The notes beneath the pieces are model-generated. The model worked only from the letters and a program-made list of their open reading frames with translations. It was not told the DNA's origin and ran no database searches. A program made the position numbers and the translations under genes. From Sphingobacterium sp. HMA12 (GTDB lineage Bacteria; Bacteroidota; Bacteroidia; Sphingobacteriales; Sphingobacteriaceae): a stretch of 64,000 bases of DNA. Positions 17,758 through 25,418 of this stretch are shown one piece after another. How positions within the stretch are numbered: position 1 is the first letter of the stretch; every line of letters begins with the position of its first letter. The stretch spans positions 186,001-250,000 of the forward strand of contig NZ_BEYR01000002.1 of assembly GCF_002933815.1 (NCBI RefSeq), given 5' to 3'.

Positions 17758-18705
17758 TTATATTTTGTTTTTAAGATTCTCAATCATATCGACTGTCATC
17801 TTCTGGATGTCAAATGCTGGCTTCCAGTTCCAGTCTTTGCTTGCGTATGAATCATCCAGACTTGCAGGCCATGAATCGGCAATCTGCTGTCTTGGGTCAT
17901 TCGCTACGTAAGAGATTGCAAAATTAGGAAGAATTTTTTTAATTTCTTGTGCGAGTTCTTTCGGAGTAAAAGTAATGCCACCAAGGTTATAGGCATGGCG
18001 GATGCTCAGACTTTCCTGTGGTGCGTCCATTAGCTCGAGTGTGCCGCGGATGGCATCTTCCATATATAACATCGGTAATGCTGTATTCTCAGATAGGAAA
18101 CATTCGTATGTACCTGTTTTCAGCGCCTCATAGAAGATATCGACAGCATAATCCGTTGTTCCGCCCCCTGGTTCTGTTTTCCAAGAAATAATACCTGGGT
18201 ATCTTACACTACGGATATCCAGCCCGCGGTGCTCCTGATACCATTCGATGAGGCGTTCACCGGCAAGCTTACTGATGCCATAGATTGTATTCGGATCCAT
18301 GACACAGTATTGAGCTGTATTCTCCTTTGGTGAATGCGGTCCGAAGACAGCAATGGAACTTGGCCAGAATATTCTCGAAACTTTATATATAACTGCAAGG
18401 TCAAGCACATTGAGCAAACCATTCATATTAAGCTCCCAGGCTTTTTCAGGATATTTCTCCCCTGTCGCTGAAAGCATGGCTGCCAATAAATATACTTGAG
18501 TAGGTTTATATTTTTGAAATAATGTGTCGAGACCATTCTTGTCAAGTACATTTGCAATTTCAAAATTCTCGTCGGGGCTTTTTGTTTGAGGTTCTCTGAT
18601 GTCTGTGGTGACAACATTTTCTGCACCAAATTTTTTACGCAGAGCGATTGCCAATTCAGTACCGATTTGGCCGTTTGCACCAATGATAATAATGCTTTCT
18701 TTCAT
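17758..18705 (-). CDS. tdh: L-threonine 3-dehydrogenase, short-chain (GalE-like) type
   Basis: A 315-residue extended SDR oxidising L-threonine to 2-amino-3-oxobutyrate with NAD+, the first step of threonine breakdown to glycine and acetyl-CoA. The Rossmann motif IIGANGQIGTEL lies at 6-17. The segments WPSSIAVFGP, NTIYGISKLAGERL (Tyr/Lys pair), RYPGIISWKTEPGGGTTDYAV and LPMLYMEDAIRGTLELMDAP are nearly those of animal and Flavobacterium TDH. The first Met of the longer frame (18729) lies upstream of the -7 box at 18710-18717, so the ATG at 18705 is preferred. yebC follows in the same operon. Confidence 0.9.
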   Translation of the reverse strand: MKESIIIIGANGQIGTELAIALRKKFGAENVVTTDIREPQTKSPDENFEIANVLDKNGLDTLFQKYKPTQVYLLAAMLSATGEKYPEKAWELNMNGLLNVLDLAVIYKVSRIFWPSSIAVFGPHSPKENTAQYCVMDPNTIYGISKLAGERLIEWYQEHRGLDIRSVRYPGIISWKTEPGGGTTDYAVDIFYEALKTGTYECFLSENTALPMLYMEDAIRGTLELMDAPQESLSIRHAYNLGGITFTPKELAQEIKKILPNFAISYVANDPRQQIADSWPASLDDSYASKDWNWKPAFDIQKMTVDMIENLKNKI

Positions 18706-18709
18706 GATG

Positions 18710-18717
18710 CAAATATA
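18710..18717 (-). promoter_or_regulatory. -7 box of tdh-yebC
   Basis: TATATTTG on the minus strand fits TAnnTTTG and is separated from the ATG by only four bases, which would give a leaderless or nearly leaderless mRNA. Confidence 0.6.
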
Positions 18718-19024
18718 ACGGCTTTTCATTACCTAGCAACTGTACGGTACGAAGGAAGCGCTTCTAAAAATGTTAATTTATAGACTCTTGGCGCAGTTTT
18801 TATGAGATTTTAAACCGTTTCAATCGTTTGTTCTTTTTTTTTGAACGAGCAGCGAAAATTTTTATTTTTTTTGAATTATCCTTACTTCAATTTTTTGGGA
18901 CTCATCGGGGTGATTAGGGTATGATGATTTTGTGGTTAGAGACAGAAAAAAGAAATTTTTGTGACTTTTTTAGCATAGTGAGCTATATTTTGTTATTTTA
19001 ATAGTGTAATTAGGGAATATTTTT
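18718..19024. other. AT-rich divergent gap between tdh and asd
   Basis: About 300 bases without a credible coding frame. Runs of T and A dominate and no structured RNA was recognised. Confidence 0.5.
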
Positions 19025-19048
19025 TAAATTTGAAGAATTCATTCTTCA
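19025..19048 (+). promoter_or_regulatory. asd promoter with overlapping palindrome
   Basis: TAAATTTG at 19025-19032 is a -7 match. Overlapping its end is TGAAGAAT-TC-ATTCTTCA (19031-19048), a perfect 8-bp inverted repeat with a 2-base centre placed where transcription should begin, as for an operator. The leader to the ATG is about 70 bases. Confidence 0.55.
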
Positions 19049-19110
19049 AGAATCAACTAAAAACAAATCAAATAACAAATTTTATACACACAATTTAAAC
19101 ACAGACAAAA

Positions 19111-20100
19111 ATGAAAGTGGCAGTAGTCGGCGCAACAGGCCTTGTAGGTACTGAGATGCTAACCGTGTTGGCGGCGCGAAATTTCCCAGTAACAGAATTG
19201 ATTCCAGTAGCTTCAGAGCGTAGCAAGGGTAAGGAAATTGAATTCAAGGGAAAGAAGTATAAGGTGGTTACCCCATCTGAGGCTATTGCTTTGAAACCTG
19301 ATGTTGCGTTGTTCTCCGCAGGAGGCGATACGTCCAAAGAATTTGCACCAAAATTTGCAGAAGCCGGAATTACGGTTATTGACAATTCTTCGGCATGGCG
19401 TATGGATCCGACCAAGAAATTGGTCGTTCCGGAAGTAAATGGCGATGTATTATCCGCTGATGATAAGATTATCGCAAACCCGAATTGTTCAACTATTCAG
19501 ATGGTGGTGGCGTTAAAACCATTACATGATAAATATAAAATTAAACGTGTTGTAGTTTCGACTTATCAGTCTGTAACAGGCACAGGAGTAAAAGCCGTCA
19601 ATCAGTTGATGGATGAGCGTGCCGGTAAAGAAGGTGAAAAAGCTTATCCTTATCAGATTGATTTAAATGTCATTCCACATATTGATGTATTCCAAGAAAA
19701 TGGCTACACCAAAGAGGAAATGAAAATGATCTTGGAAACAAACAAAATCATGCGTGACGATTCAATTAAGGTGACAGCAACAACTGTACGTATTCCAGTT
19801 ATGGGCGGACACTCCGAATCATTGAATATCGAATTTGAAAATGACTTTGATTTAAATGATGTGCGTGCTGCGTTAGCGGCTCAAAGCGGTTGTATCGTTG
19901 TCGATGATCCTGCAGCCCTTCAATACCCAATGCCAAAAGATGCACACGGTAAGGATGAGGTTTTTGTGGGACGTATTCGCCGTGATGATTCACAGCCGAA
20001 TACATTAAATATGTGGGTAGTAGCCGACAACTTGCGTAAAGGTGCAGCGACCAATGCTGTTCAAGTTGCCGAACTATTGGCAGAAAAAGGATTGATCTAA
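19111..20100 (+). CDS. asd: Aspartate-semialdehyde dehydrogenase
   Basis: A 329-residue enzyme reducing beta-aspartyl phosphate to aspartate semialdehyde with NADPH, at the branch to lysine/diaminopimelate, threonine and methionine. The N-terminal cofactor motif VVGATGLVGTEML is at 4-16, FSAGGDTSKEFAPKF in the binding region, the catalytic Cys in NPNCSTIQ (about residue 128), and the substrate site VPVMGGHSES-like RIPVMGGHSES at about 228. Length is standard. Monocistronic, with its own promoter and a strong terminator. Confidence 0.97.
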   Translation: MKVAVVGATGLVGTEMLTVLAARNFPVTELIPVASERSKGKEIEFKGKKYKVVTPSEAIALKPDVALFSAGGDTSKEFAPKFAEAGITVIDNSSAWRMDPTKKLVVPEVNGDVLSADDKIIANPNCSTIQMVVALKPLHDKYKIKRVVVSTYQSVTGTGVKAVNQLMDERAGKEGEKAYPYQIDLNVIPHIDVFQENGYTKEEMKMILETNKIMRDDSIKVTATTVRIPVMGGHSESLNIEFENDFDLNDVRAALAAQSGCIVVDDPAALQYPMPKDAHGKDEVFVGRIRRDDSQPNTLNMWVVADNLRKGAATNAVQVAELLAEKGLI

Positions 20101-20122
20101 CTCAAGTAGATTCCATAATATT

Positions 20123-20152
20123 GAGCCCCCATGAAGCAATTCATGGGGGCTC
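20123..20152. terminator. Terminator of asd, probably bidirectional
   Basis: A perfect 13-bp stem GAGCCCCCATGAA / TTCATGGGGGCTC with a GCAA tetraloop, followed by TTTTT. The convergent deformylase-like gene ends 66 bases further on. Confidence 0.93.
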
Positions 20153-20218
20153 TTTTTGATGGCACATATTTGGTTGATAGCCAGTTACGCACTATGGAGA
20201 TGTCCAATAAATCTGAAA

Positions 20219-21445
20219 CTACGGTGTCACGGTTTTTGGTAAAATGGAAAAATCAATTTTATCATTCAGCGGTATATAGTTTTCTTTTTGTTGTTCCTCC
20301 AGACGATCAGGAAATAATATTCCGAAGAGATGATCCGTTTCATGCTGGAAGATTACCGCGGTAAAGCCCTCAATATTCTCTTCAATTACTTTTCCTTCCT
20401 TGTTGATGTACTGTAAACGGATTGCATAACTCCGCAACACATCTTCTTTACGGTTGGGGATCGAGAGACAGCCCTCAGCACCCTTCCGCTTTAGCTTTGA
20501 ACGCCACAAGATTTTTGGGTTTACATAAAACTCGAAAGGTTGTTCTGGCTTGTCAAACCGCTGCACCCAGATGACATTTTTGTTGATGCCAATTTGGGGA
20601 GCAGCTATTCCCACACCTGGGTGATTTGGATCCCGAACGGTCGCAAACATCCGCTTTGAAAGCTTTTCTAACAGCGGGTCGTTGTACTTAACATCATTGC
20701 TTGTTGCTTTCAATACCTTTAAATCTTTTTCATCGGTAGTTTGCAATACACGAAGCAGCGTGTTTTCATCCCCTGACAAAATAATCTTCTTATCAGCTTC
20801 CGTAAATTCCTGTCCACCATTTAGGTTAACGGGACGCTCATTCTTCGCTTTATGAAAGGCTTTTTCTCCTGCCATAATTTTTGTTTCTAAATTGTTTTCT
20901 ACTGGGGGAACTGGACAACGATAACCATTACTGTAGGCACAATATGGATTGTAAGCCTTATTAAAATCTATTTCAATGATACTGCCCTTGATGTCATCCG
21001 TGGATAGGTCAATATATCGTCCACCACTATAGCTCTCCTGGCCATTTGTCTGATCTAAAAATGGTAAAAATAAATGTTTTTTGTAAGCAGGATTTTGAAA
21101 TAAGGCCACACTTTGGTAAATATTCAATGTCCTTTCAGCTCCATTCAATTGAAACGTCACTGTCGCATAGCGTTTGTATTCGTTACTGGTGCCGTCATAG
21201 GTAGGCATACGAAATACAGGTTCATCAAATAAGACCTCTATCTTGGCTTTAATTTTATAGTTTGCGCTTACGGGGAAGTAATCCAAAGATGCCACTTGTT
21301 CCGCCTTCAACGGGCCAAATTGTTCTTTGGCCAACTCCAAAGCCTTTTCCTTGCGCTGCGCCAAAATTTGTTGCTCATAATTGCTCTGGGCATGGGCGTA
21401 TAGGCAAAATGCAACAAAAAGGCTGGCAATAACTGTTTTTCTCAT
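20219..21445 (-). CDS. Exported fusion of DUF1684 and peptide deformylase
   Basis: A 408-residue two-domain protein. A signal peptide (residues 1-20, hydrophobic core VIASLFVAFCLYAHA, cleavage before Gln) is followed by a DUF1684 domain (about 22-200: LDYFPVSANYKIKAK, LFLPFLDQTNGQESYSGGRY, DFNKAYNPYCAYSNGYRCP). Residues about 215-400 are a peptide deformylase with all three metal/active-site motifs intact: GVGIAAPQIG, EGCLSIP and HETDH. Deformylases normally act on nascent chains in the cytosol, so an exported copy is unusual. Its substrate outside the cytosol is unknown. It is convergent with asd and divergent from ruvX, and monocistronic. Confidence 0.9.
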   Translation of the reverse strand: MRKTVIASLFVAFCLYAHAQSNYEQQILAQRKEKALELAKEQFGPLKAEQVASLDYFPVSANYKIKAKIEVLFDEPVFRMPTYDGTSNEYKRYATVTFQLNGAERTLNIYQSVALFQNPAYKKHLFLPFLDQTNGQESYSGGRYIDLSTDDIKGSIIEIDFNKAYNPYCAYSNGYRCPVPPVENNLETKIMAGEKAFHKAKNERPVNLNGGQEFTEADKKIILSGDENTLLRVLQTTDEKDLKVLKATSNDVKYNDPLLEKLSKRMFATVRDPNHPGVGIAAPQIGINKNVIWVQRFDKPEQPFEFYVNPKILWRSKLKRKGAEGCLSIPNRKEDVLRSYAIRLQYINKEGKVIEENIEGFTAVIFQHETDHLFGILFPDRLEEQQKENYIPLNDKIDFSILPKTVTP

Positions 21446-21465
21446 GTATACTTTTAATAGTCTAT

Positions 21466-21473
21466 CAAAGTTA
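21466..21473 (-). promoter_or_regulatory. -7 box of the DUF1684-deformylase gene
   Basis: TAACTTTG on the minus strand, ending 20 bases before the ATG, matches TAnnTTTG. Confidence 0.55.
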
Positions 21474-21559
21474 TAGCTTTTTTAATGAATTGAAGTTTTA
21501 TGGGGCGAAAAATAAAAAAAATCTGGTGCTTCATAGCCCTATGGCCTGTAAAAGCAGAA

Positions 21560-21586
21560 TCTCAATACGCATATCTCAATACTCAT
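21560..21586. repeat. Dispersed intergenic repeat fragment (TCTCAATAC type)
   Basis: TCTCAATACGCATA is followed directly by TCTCAATACTCATA, a tandem pair. The 12-mer TCTCAATACTCA also occurs at 41568-41579, and a related string at 41487-41498. Confidence 0.5.
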
Positions 21587-21596
21587 ATCTAAATTG

Positions 21597-21604
21597 TACT
21601 TTTG
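21597..21604 (+). promoter_or_regulatory. -7 box of ruvX
   Basis: TACTTTTG matches TAnnTTTG and ends 18 bases before the ruvX ATG. Confidence 0.55.
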
Positions 21605-21622
21605 TAAAAAAACGATAGTTCC

Positions 21623-22036
21623 ATGAGGTTAATGGCATTTGATTACGGTACAAAACGAATTGGGGTTGCAGTAACTGATCCGATGCAAATTATTGCTACG
21701 GCACTGACAACAGTACATCCGCAGGATATTTGGACTTTTTTAACGGATTACCTCCAAACGGAACAGATCGAAACATTTGTTGTCGGCAAGCCCAGACAGC
21801 TGGACGGGTCAGACTCCGAATCAGCTTCGCACGTGGTAGGATTTATGCGCAAATTGAAAAAGACATATCCAGCTGTCCCAGTTGTTGAAATTGATGAGCG
21901 GTTTACTTCTAAGATGGCTTCCGCAGCCATTGCTCAAAGTGGCAAAAAGAAAAAAGACCGTCAACAGAAAGGCCTGATAGACACCGTGTCGGCGACGATT
22001 ATTTTGCAGAGTTATATGGATAGACGCAGCTTTTAA
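21623..22036 (+). CDS. ruvX: Putative pre-16S rRNA nuclease / Holliday junction resolvase-like YqgF
   Basis: A 137-residue RNase H-like fold protein. The first motif FDYGTKRIGVAVTD carries the leading catalytic Asp, VVGKPRQLDGSDS is the family loop, VVEIDERFTS carries the second acid, and KKGLIDTVSATIILQSY-like sequence ends the fold (KGLIDTVSA with the third Asp). YqgF members process the 5' end of 16S rRNA precursor in E. coli and have resolvase-like sequence. ybeY, another rRNA maturation gene, follows on the same strand after 140 bases. Confidence 0.95.
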   Translation: MRLMAFDYGTKRIGVAVTDPMQIIATALTTVHPQDIWTFLTDYLQTEQIETFVVGKPRQLDGSDSESASHVVGFMRKLKKTYPAVPVVEIDERFTSKMASAAIAQSGKKKKDRQQKGLIDTVSATIILQSYMDRRSF

Positions 22037-22176
22037 ATAAGAATTCATGGCATGCCCCATTTCACGATAAATAACAGCTTTATGAATGGGGAAATGCCGA
22101 TTTGATGATCATAAGATCCATCTAACAGATGGAATGAAGACCGGGCCCCTAGCGCTCAATTAATACTTAGTTACAG

Positions 22177-22605
22177 ATGAAAAGCATATTATTTTTTACA
22201 GAGGACATAGATTTCAAACTAAAAGAAAAAGGTAAGATCCGCCAATGGATCGTTGATGCAATTAAAGGCGAAGGGTTTAAGCGTGTTGGCGAATTGAGCT
22301 TTATCCTTTGCTCGGATGCCTATCTGTTGGAGATCAATAAAGAATACCTGAACCATGACACCTATACTGACATCGTAACTTTTGATTCGTCAGATGATGA
22401 AGATACGATTGCTGGCGATATTTTTATCAGTGTGGAACGTATACAGGAGAATGCGCAAAAATTTAAAGTCGCCGAGCGCGATGAGTTACATCGTGTCATT
22501 ATTCACGGTGTTATGCATCTTTGTGGATATCCGGACAAAAAACCTACAGATAAAGCAAAGATGACGGCGAAAGAAGATGAGTATCTAGGAAAAAGAAATT
22601 TCTAG
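22177..22605 (+). CDS. ybeY: Endoribonuclease YbeY
   Basis: A 142-residue metallo-endoribonuclease acting in 16S rRNA 3'-end maturation and ribosome quality control. Family segments are NHDTYTDIVTFDS and AGDIFISVERI, and the metal site is HGVMHLCGYPD. The usual H-x3-H-x5-H metal triad reads H-x3-H-x5-D here, a His to Asp change that I believe is common in Bacteroidetes YbeY, so it is likely active. Located after ruvX on the same strand and followed by a terminator. Confidence 0.95.
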   Translation: MKSILFFTEDIDFKLKEKGKIRQWIVDAIKGEGFKRVGELSFILCSDAYLLEINKEYLNHDTYTDIVTFDSSDDEDTIAGDIFISVERIQENAQKFKVAERDELHRVIIHGVMHLCGYPDKKPTDKAKMTAKEDEYLGKRNF

Positions 22606-22628
22606 TTTGTTATAAGACCCAATATGAA

Positions 22629-22656
22629 GGGGTATCCAAAACCGATCGGATACCCT
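22629..22656 (+). terminator. Terminator of ybeY
   Basis: An 8-bp stem GGGTATCC / GGATACCC with a 10-base loop, followed by TATTTTTC. Confidence 0.75.
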
Positions 22657-22924
22657 ATTTTTCTTTTATTCTTCACGCCGGAAACTCATTCAGATATGCA
22701 TGCTTCGTAGCAGCGCTTTTCCTTTTTTGACAGCTTCTCATTTATTTTCGTCATGCAAGTGATCTGTCATCTGCTGTCTCAGATCTCTCCGGATATGCAG
22801 AATCAAATTTAAGATCCCCCTCTGTATATCCTGCACGTTTCCACTAAAAAAAAACTTGACTTTTCGATTATATTTAATTAGCTTCAAAATACAAATTGTC
22901 TAAACCATTTATAGTGTGTCTAAT
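22657..22924. other. Gap with nothing recognised
   Basis: About 270 bases between the ybeY terminator and the methyltransferase gene. Only very short frames are present. TATATTTA at about 22869 is one base from the -7 consensus. No RNA structure recognised. Confidence 0.4.
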
Positions 22925-23701
22925 ATGAACGAATTAGAGGAATATTTCCGGAATAACGATGCAAAGCTGATCAACAAATGGATGCACTATTTCGATGTAT
23001 ATGACCGTCATTTCCGCCAATTCAAAGATAAAGAGATCGTCGTGCTGGAAATAGGGGTCTTTCAGGGCGGGAGTCTGCAGATGTGGAAGAAATATTTCGG
23101 CGACAAAGCAAAAATCTATGGGGTAGATATCAACCCAAACTGCAAAGCACTGGAAGAGGAGAATGTCGAGATTTTTATCGGATCTCAGTCAGACCGTAAA
23201 TTCCTGCGTAAAGTGAAAGAATCAATTCCCCCGATAGATATCCTGATCGATGATGGCGGGCATACCATGCTGCAACAGATTATTACATTTGAAGAACTAT
23301 TTGGGCACGTAAAAGAGGATGGGGTCTATCTATGTGAAGATCTGCATACCTCTTACCAGGTTTTTTATGGCGGTGGACATAAAAGAAATGGCACATTTAT
23401 CGAATACAGTAAGAATTTTATTGATTACATCAATGCTCACCATTCAGAACAACGCGCGCTGAAAGTCAATGAATTTACACGTTCGGTCAACTCCTTGCAT
23501 TATTACGATAGTATACTGGTTGTTGAGAAACGTAAAATGCAGCCGCCTACTCATATGAGAACGGGTAACGCTACGGTACAAGATTTTGATGCTGCGCCAA
23601 CAGGCATAAGCGGATTAAAATGGAAGATTAAGAAACCGGTGCTAACAGCGATCAATAAATTCCTCCGTTTTTTTAGGATTGGTGGATTTATGTGGAGATA
23701 A
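22925..23701 (+). CDS. Class I SAM-dependent methyltransferase, CmcI/TylF-like
   Basis: A 258-residue protein with the SAM-binding motif VVLEIGVFQGGSLQMWKKYF at about 39-58 and YGVDINPNCKALEE for the ribose-binding acid. IDILIDDGGHTMLQQI places a DDGGH metal-binding site typical of the cephalosporin-hydroxylase (CmcI) and TylF O-methyltransferase groups, which often modify sugars. The C-terminal 60 residues are basic and poorly conserved-looking. The longest frame starts at a GTG (22916); the ATG three codons on is preferred. It stands alone, so the substrate is unknown. Confidence 0.8.
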   Translation: MNELEEYFRNNDAKLINKWMHYFDVYDRHFRQFKDKEIVVLEIGVFQGGSLQMWKKYFGDKAKIYGVDINPNCKALEEENVEIFIGSQSDRKFLRKVKESIPPIDILIDDGGHTMLQQIITFEELFGHVKEDGVYLCEDLHTSYQVFYGGGHKRNGTFIEYSKNFIDYINAHHSEQRALKVNEFTRSVNSLHYYDSILVVEKRKMQPPTHMRTGNATVQDFDAAPTGISGLKWKIKKPVLTAINKFLRFFRIGGFMWR

Positions 23702-23717
23702 GAAGACGATGATCCAT

Positions 23718-23753
23718 AAAAAAAGCGTTGTACAACAGTAAAACGCTTTTTTT
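23718..23753. terminator. Bidirectional terminator between the methyltransferase gene and ndk
   Basis: A 12-bp stem AAAAAAAGCGTT / AACGCTTTTTTT with a 12-base loop, A-run on one side and T-run on the other. Confidence 0.9.
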
Positions 23754-23770
23754 TATAGCACTGCTAATGA

Positions 23771-24190
23771 CTAAAATCTTTCAAATTGAGAGAAAAAGAA
23801 GTTACCTTCGATAGCCGCATTCTCATCAGAATCAGATCCGTGGATAGCGTTAGCATCGATAGATTTAGCATATTTATTACGGATTGTACCTTCAGCTGCA
23901 TCAGCAGGATTCGTAGCACCGATTAATGTACGGAAATCTTCAACTGCGTTGTCTTTTTCTAAGATTGCAGCAACGATAGGGCCTGAAGTCATGAATTCTA
24001 CCAATTCACCGTAGAAAGGACGTTCTTTGTGCACAGCGTAAAATGCACCAGCAGTTTCTTTTGATAATTGAATGTATTTCATTGCAATGATTTTGAAACC
24101 ACCAGCAATAATATCGTTTAAGATTGCACCGATGTGACCGTTCGCTACTGCGTCAGGTTTAATCATCGTAAAAGTTCTGTTAGTTGCCAT
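23771..24190 (-). CDS. ndk: Nucleoside diphosphate kinase
   Basis: A 139-residue enzyme transferring the gamma-phosphate between nucleoside tri- and diphosphates through a phosphohistidine. The start [35 protein letters not shown] and the catalytic-His segment NAIHGSDS (His about residue 117) are all canonical. The length is normal. It is transcribed from the 38-bp element at 24205-24242, leaving a leader of roughly ten bases, and ends at the shared terminator. Confidence 0.97.
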   Translation of the reverse strand: MATNRTFTMIKPDAVANGHIGAILNDIIAGGFKIIAMKYIQLSKETAGAFYAVHKERPFYGELVEFMTSGPIVAAILEKDNAVEDFRTLIGATNPADAAEGTIRNKYAKSIDANAIHGSDSDENAAIEGNFFFSQFERF

Positions 24191-24204
24191 TATTTTAATT
24201 TTTT

Positions 24205-24242
24205 TGCAAACTTAGATAAATTGCTTTTTATATGCAATATAA
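24205..24242 (-). promoter_or_regulatory. ndk promoter, copy 2 of the identical 38-bp element
   Basis: Identical base for base to 1225-1262: TTG, 20 bases, TAAGTTTG, with the ATTGC-(9)-GCAAT inverted repeat between the boxes. The -7 box ends 16 bases before the ATG. Confidence 0.8.
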
Positions 24243-24474
24243 TTAGGCTTATATAAAAACAATTTATTCGCCATAGTGTGTTAATTTAAACTGCTCAGTG
24301 TCGTGAAACAAGTTCCGTTTAGTAGTGCTGAACCCATAAGTTTGGCTTTCCTCCTTCGCTGGCAATCTTTTTATCGAACAAAATGTAATAAAATCATAGG
24401 TAATTGACAATAAACGGAAATAAAAAATCAGTTGTAAACAAATCTATTCCATAAATATATTCGATATGAATATG

Positions 24475-24482
24475 TAACTTTG
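24475..24482 (+). promoter_or_regulatory. -7 box of ispH, very close to the start codon
   Basis: TAACTTTG matches TAnnTTTG; only seven bases separate it from the ATG at 24490. The mRNA should have almost no leader. The rest of the 300-base gap to ndk holds no gene that I can see. Confidence 0.6.
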
Positions 24483-24489
24483 TAATGTT

Positions 24490-25338
24490 ATGGCATTAAA
24501 TCTAACAGTAGACATCGATAAGGATTCAGGCTTTTGCTTTGGAGTGGTATACGCCATCGATATGGCGGAGGAGATTTTGGAAGAGGATGGTTACCTCTAT
24601 TGTTTAGGTGATATTGTGCATAATGACGAGGAAGTCGCCCGATTGAAAGCCAAAGGATTGCGCATCATTGATCATGCTGTACTTCCTACTTTGCAAAACG
24701 AGAAGGTGCTGATCCGTGCGCATGGCGAAGCTCCCGAGACCTATCGTATCGCTTTAGAAAACAATATTACTTTAATTGACGCTTCCTGTCCAGTCGTACT
24801 CAAATTGCAGAATCGGATCAAGACTTCTTTTGATCAGGACGAAAAGATCTTGATCTTTGGGAAACACGGGCACGCGGAAGTCATCGGCTTACAGGGGCAG
24901 ACAAATAATGAAGCGCTCGTATTTCAGGATATAACTGAACTGGATGATGCCGATTTGCCAAGTTCATTTACCCTCTATAGTCAGACAACAAAAAGCGTGG
25001 ATAAATTCTACGCCATCAAAGATGAGTTGATCAGGAGAGGTTATGAGGTCAAAGCGAATGATACCATCTGTAGGCAGGTCTCTAACAGGTATGAAGACCT
25101 TGGTACCTTTGCCAGACAATACGACAAAATTGTTTTTGTATCCGGTAAAAAGTCTTCCAATGGAAAAGTTCTGTTTGAAGTATGCCAAAAAGCCAATCCT
25201 GAAAGTTACTTTATATCCGATCCCGCCGAATTGGAGGCGTCCGTTTTTACTACAGGTGACCGTATTGGCATATGTGGGGCAACCTCCACACCGATGTGGC
25301 TGATGAAAGACGTAAAAGCCGCTCTTGAAGCACTCTAG
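24490..25338 (+). CDS. ispH: 4-hydroxy-3-methylbut-2-enyl diphosphate reductase
   Basis: A 282-residue iron-sulfur enzyme of the MEP isoprenoid pathway that forms IPP and DMAPP from HMBPP. Three cysteines expected to ligate the [4Fe-4S] cluster are visible: GFCFGV (about residue 13), DASCPVV (about 99) and the DTICRQVSNR region (about 194). The substrate-binding IRAHGEAP, GKHGHAEVIG and the C-terminal GATSTP are present. Length is standard for IspH. Upstream promoter at 24475-24482; hemH follows 80 bases later with its own promoter. Confidence 0.97.
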   Translation: MALNLTVDIDKDSGFCFGVVYAIDMAEEILEEDGYLYCLGDIVHNDEEVARLKAKGLRIIDHAVLPTLQNEKVLIRAHGEAPETYRIALENNITLIDASCPVVLKLQNRIKTSFDQDEKILIFGKHGHAEVIGLQGQTNNEALVFQDITELDDADLPSSFTLYSQTTKSVDKFYAIKDELIRRGYEVKANDTICRQVSNRYEDLGTFARQYDKIVFVSGKKSSNGKVLFEVCQKANPESYFISDPAELEASVFTTGDRIGICGATSTPMWLMKDVKAALEAL

Positions 25339-25404
25339 CTTCAGTTACCCGTCATAGATATTTCATATTATCGCGAGTGAATCCGCAATAAGTGCTTTTT
25401 TGTT

Positions 25405-25412
25405 TATTTTTG
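25405..25412 (+). promoter_or_regulatory. -7 box of hemH, very close to the start codon
   Basis: TATTTTTG matches TAnnTTTG with only six bases before the ATG at 25419, again predicting a leaderless or nearly leaderless message. Confidence 0.55.
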
Positions 25413-25418
25413 TAGGCT

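Noticed and set aside
18706..18729. Eight-codon extension of L-threonine dehydrogenase
   Set aside because: It lies upstream of or across the -7 box, and the family starts just before the Rossmann strand.
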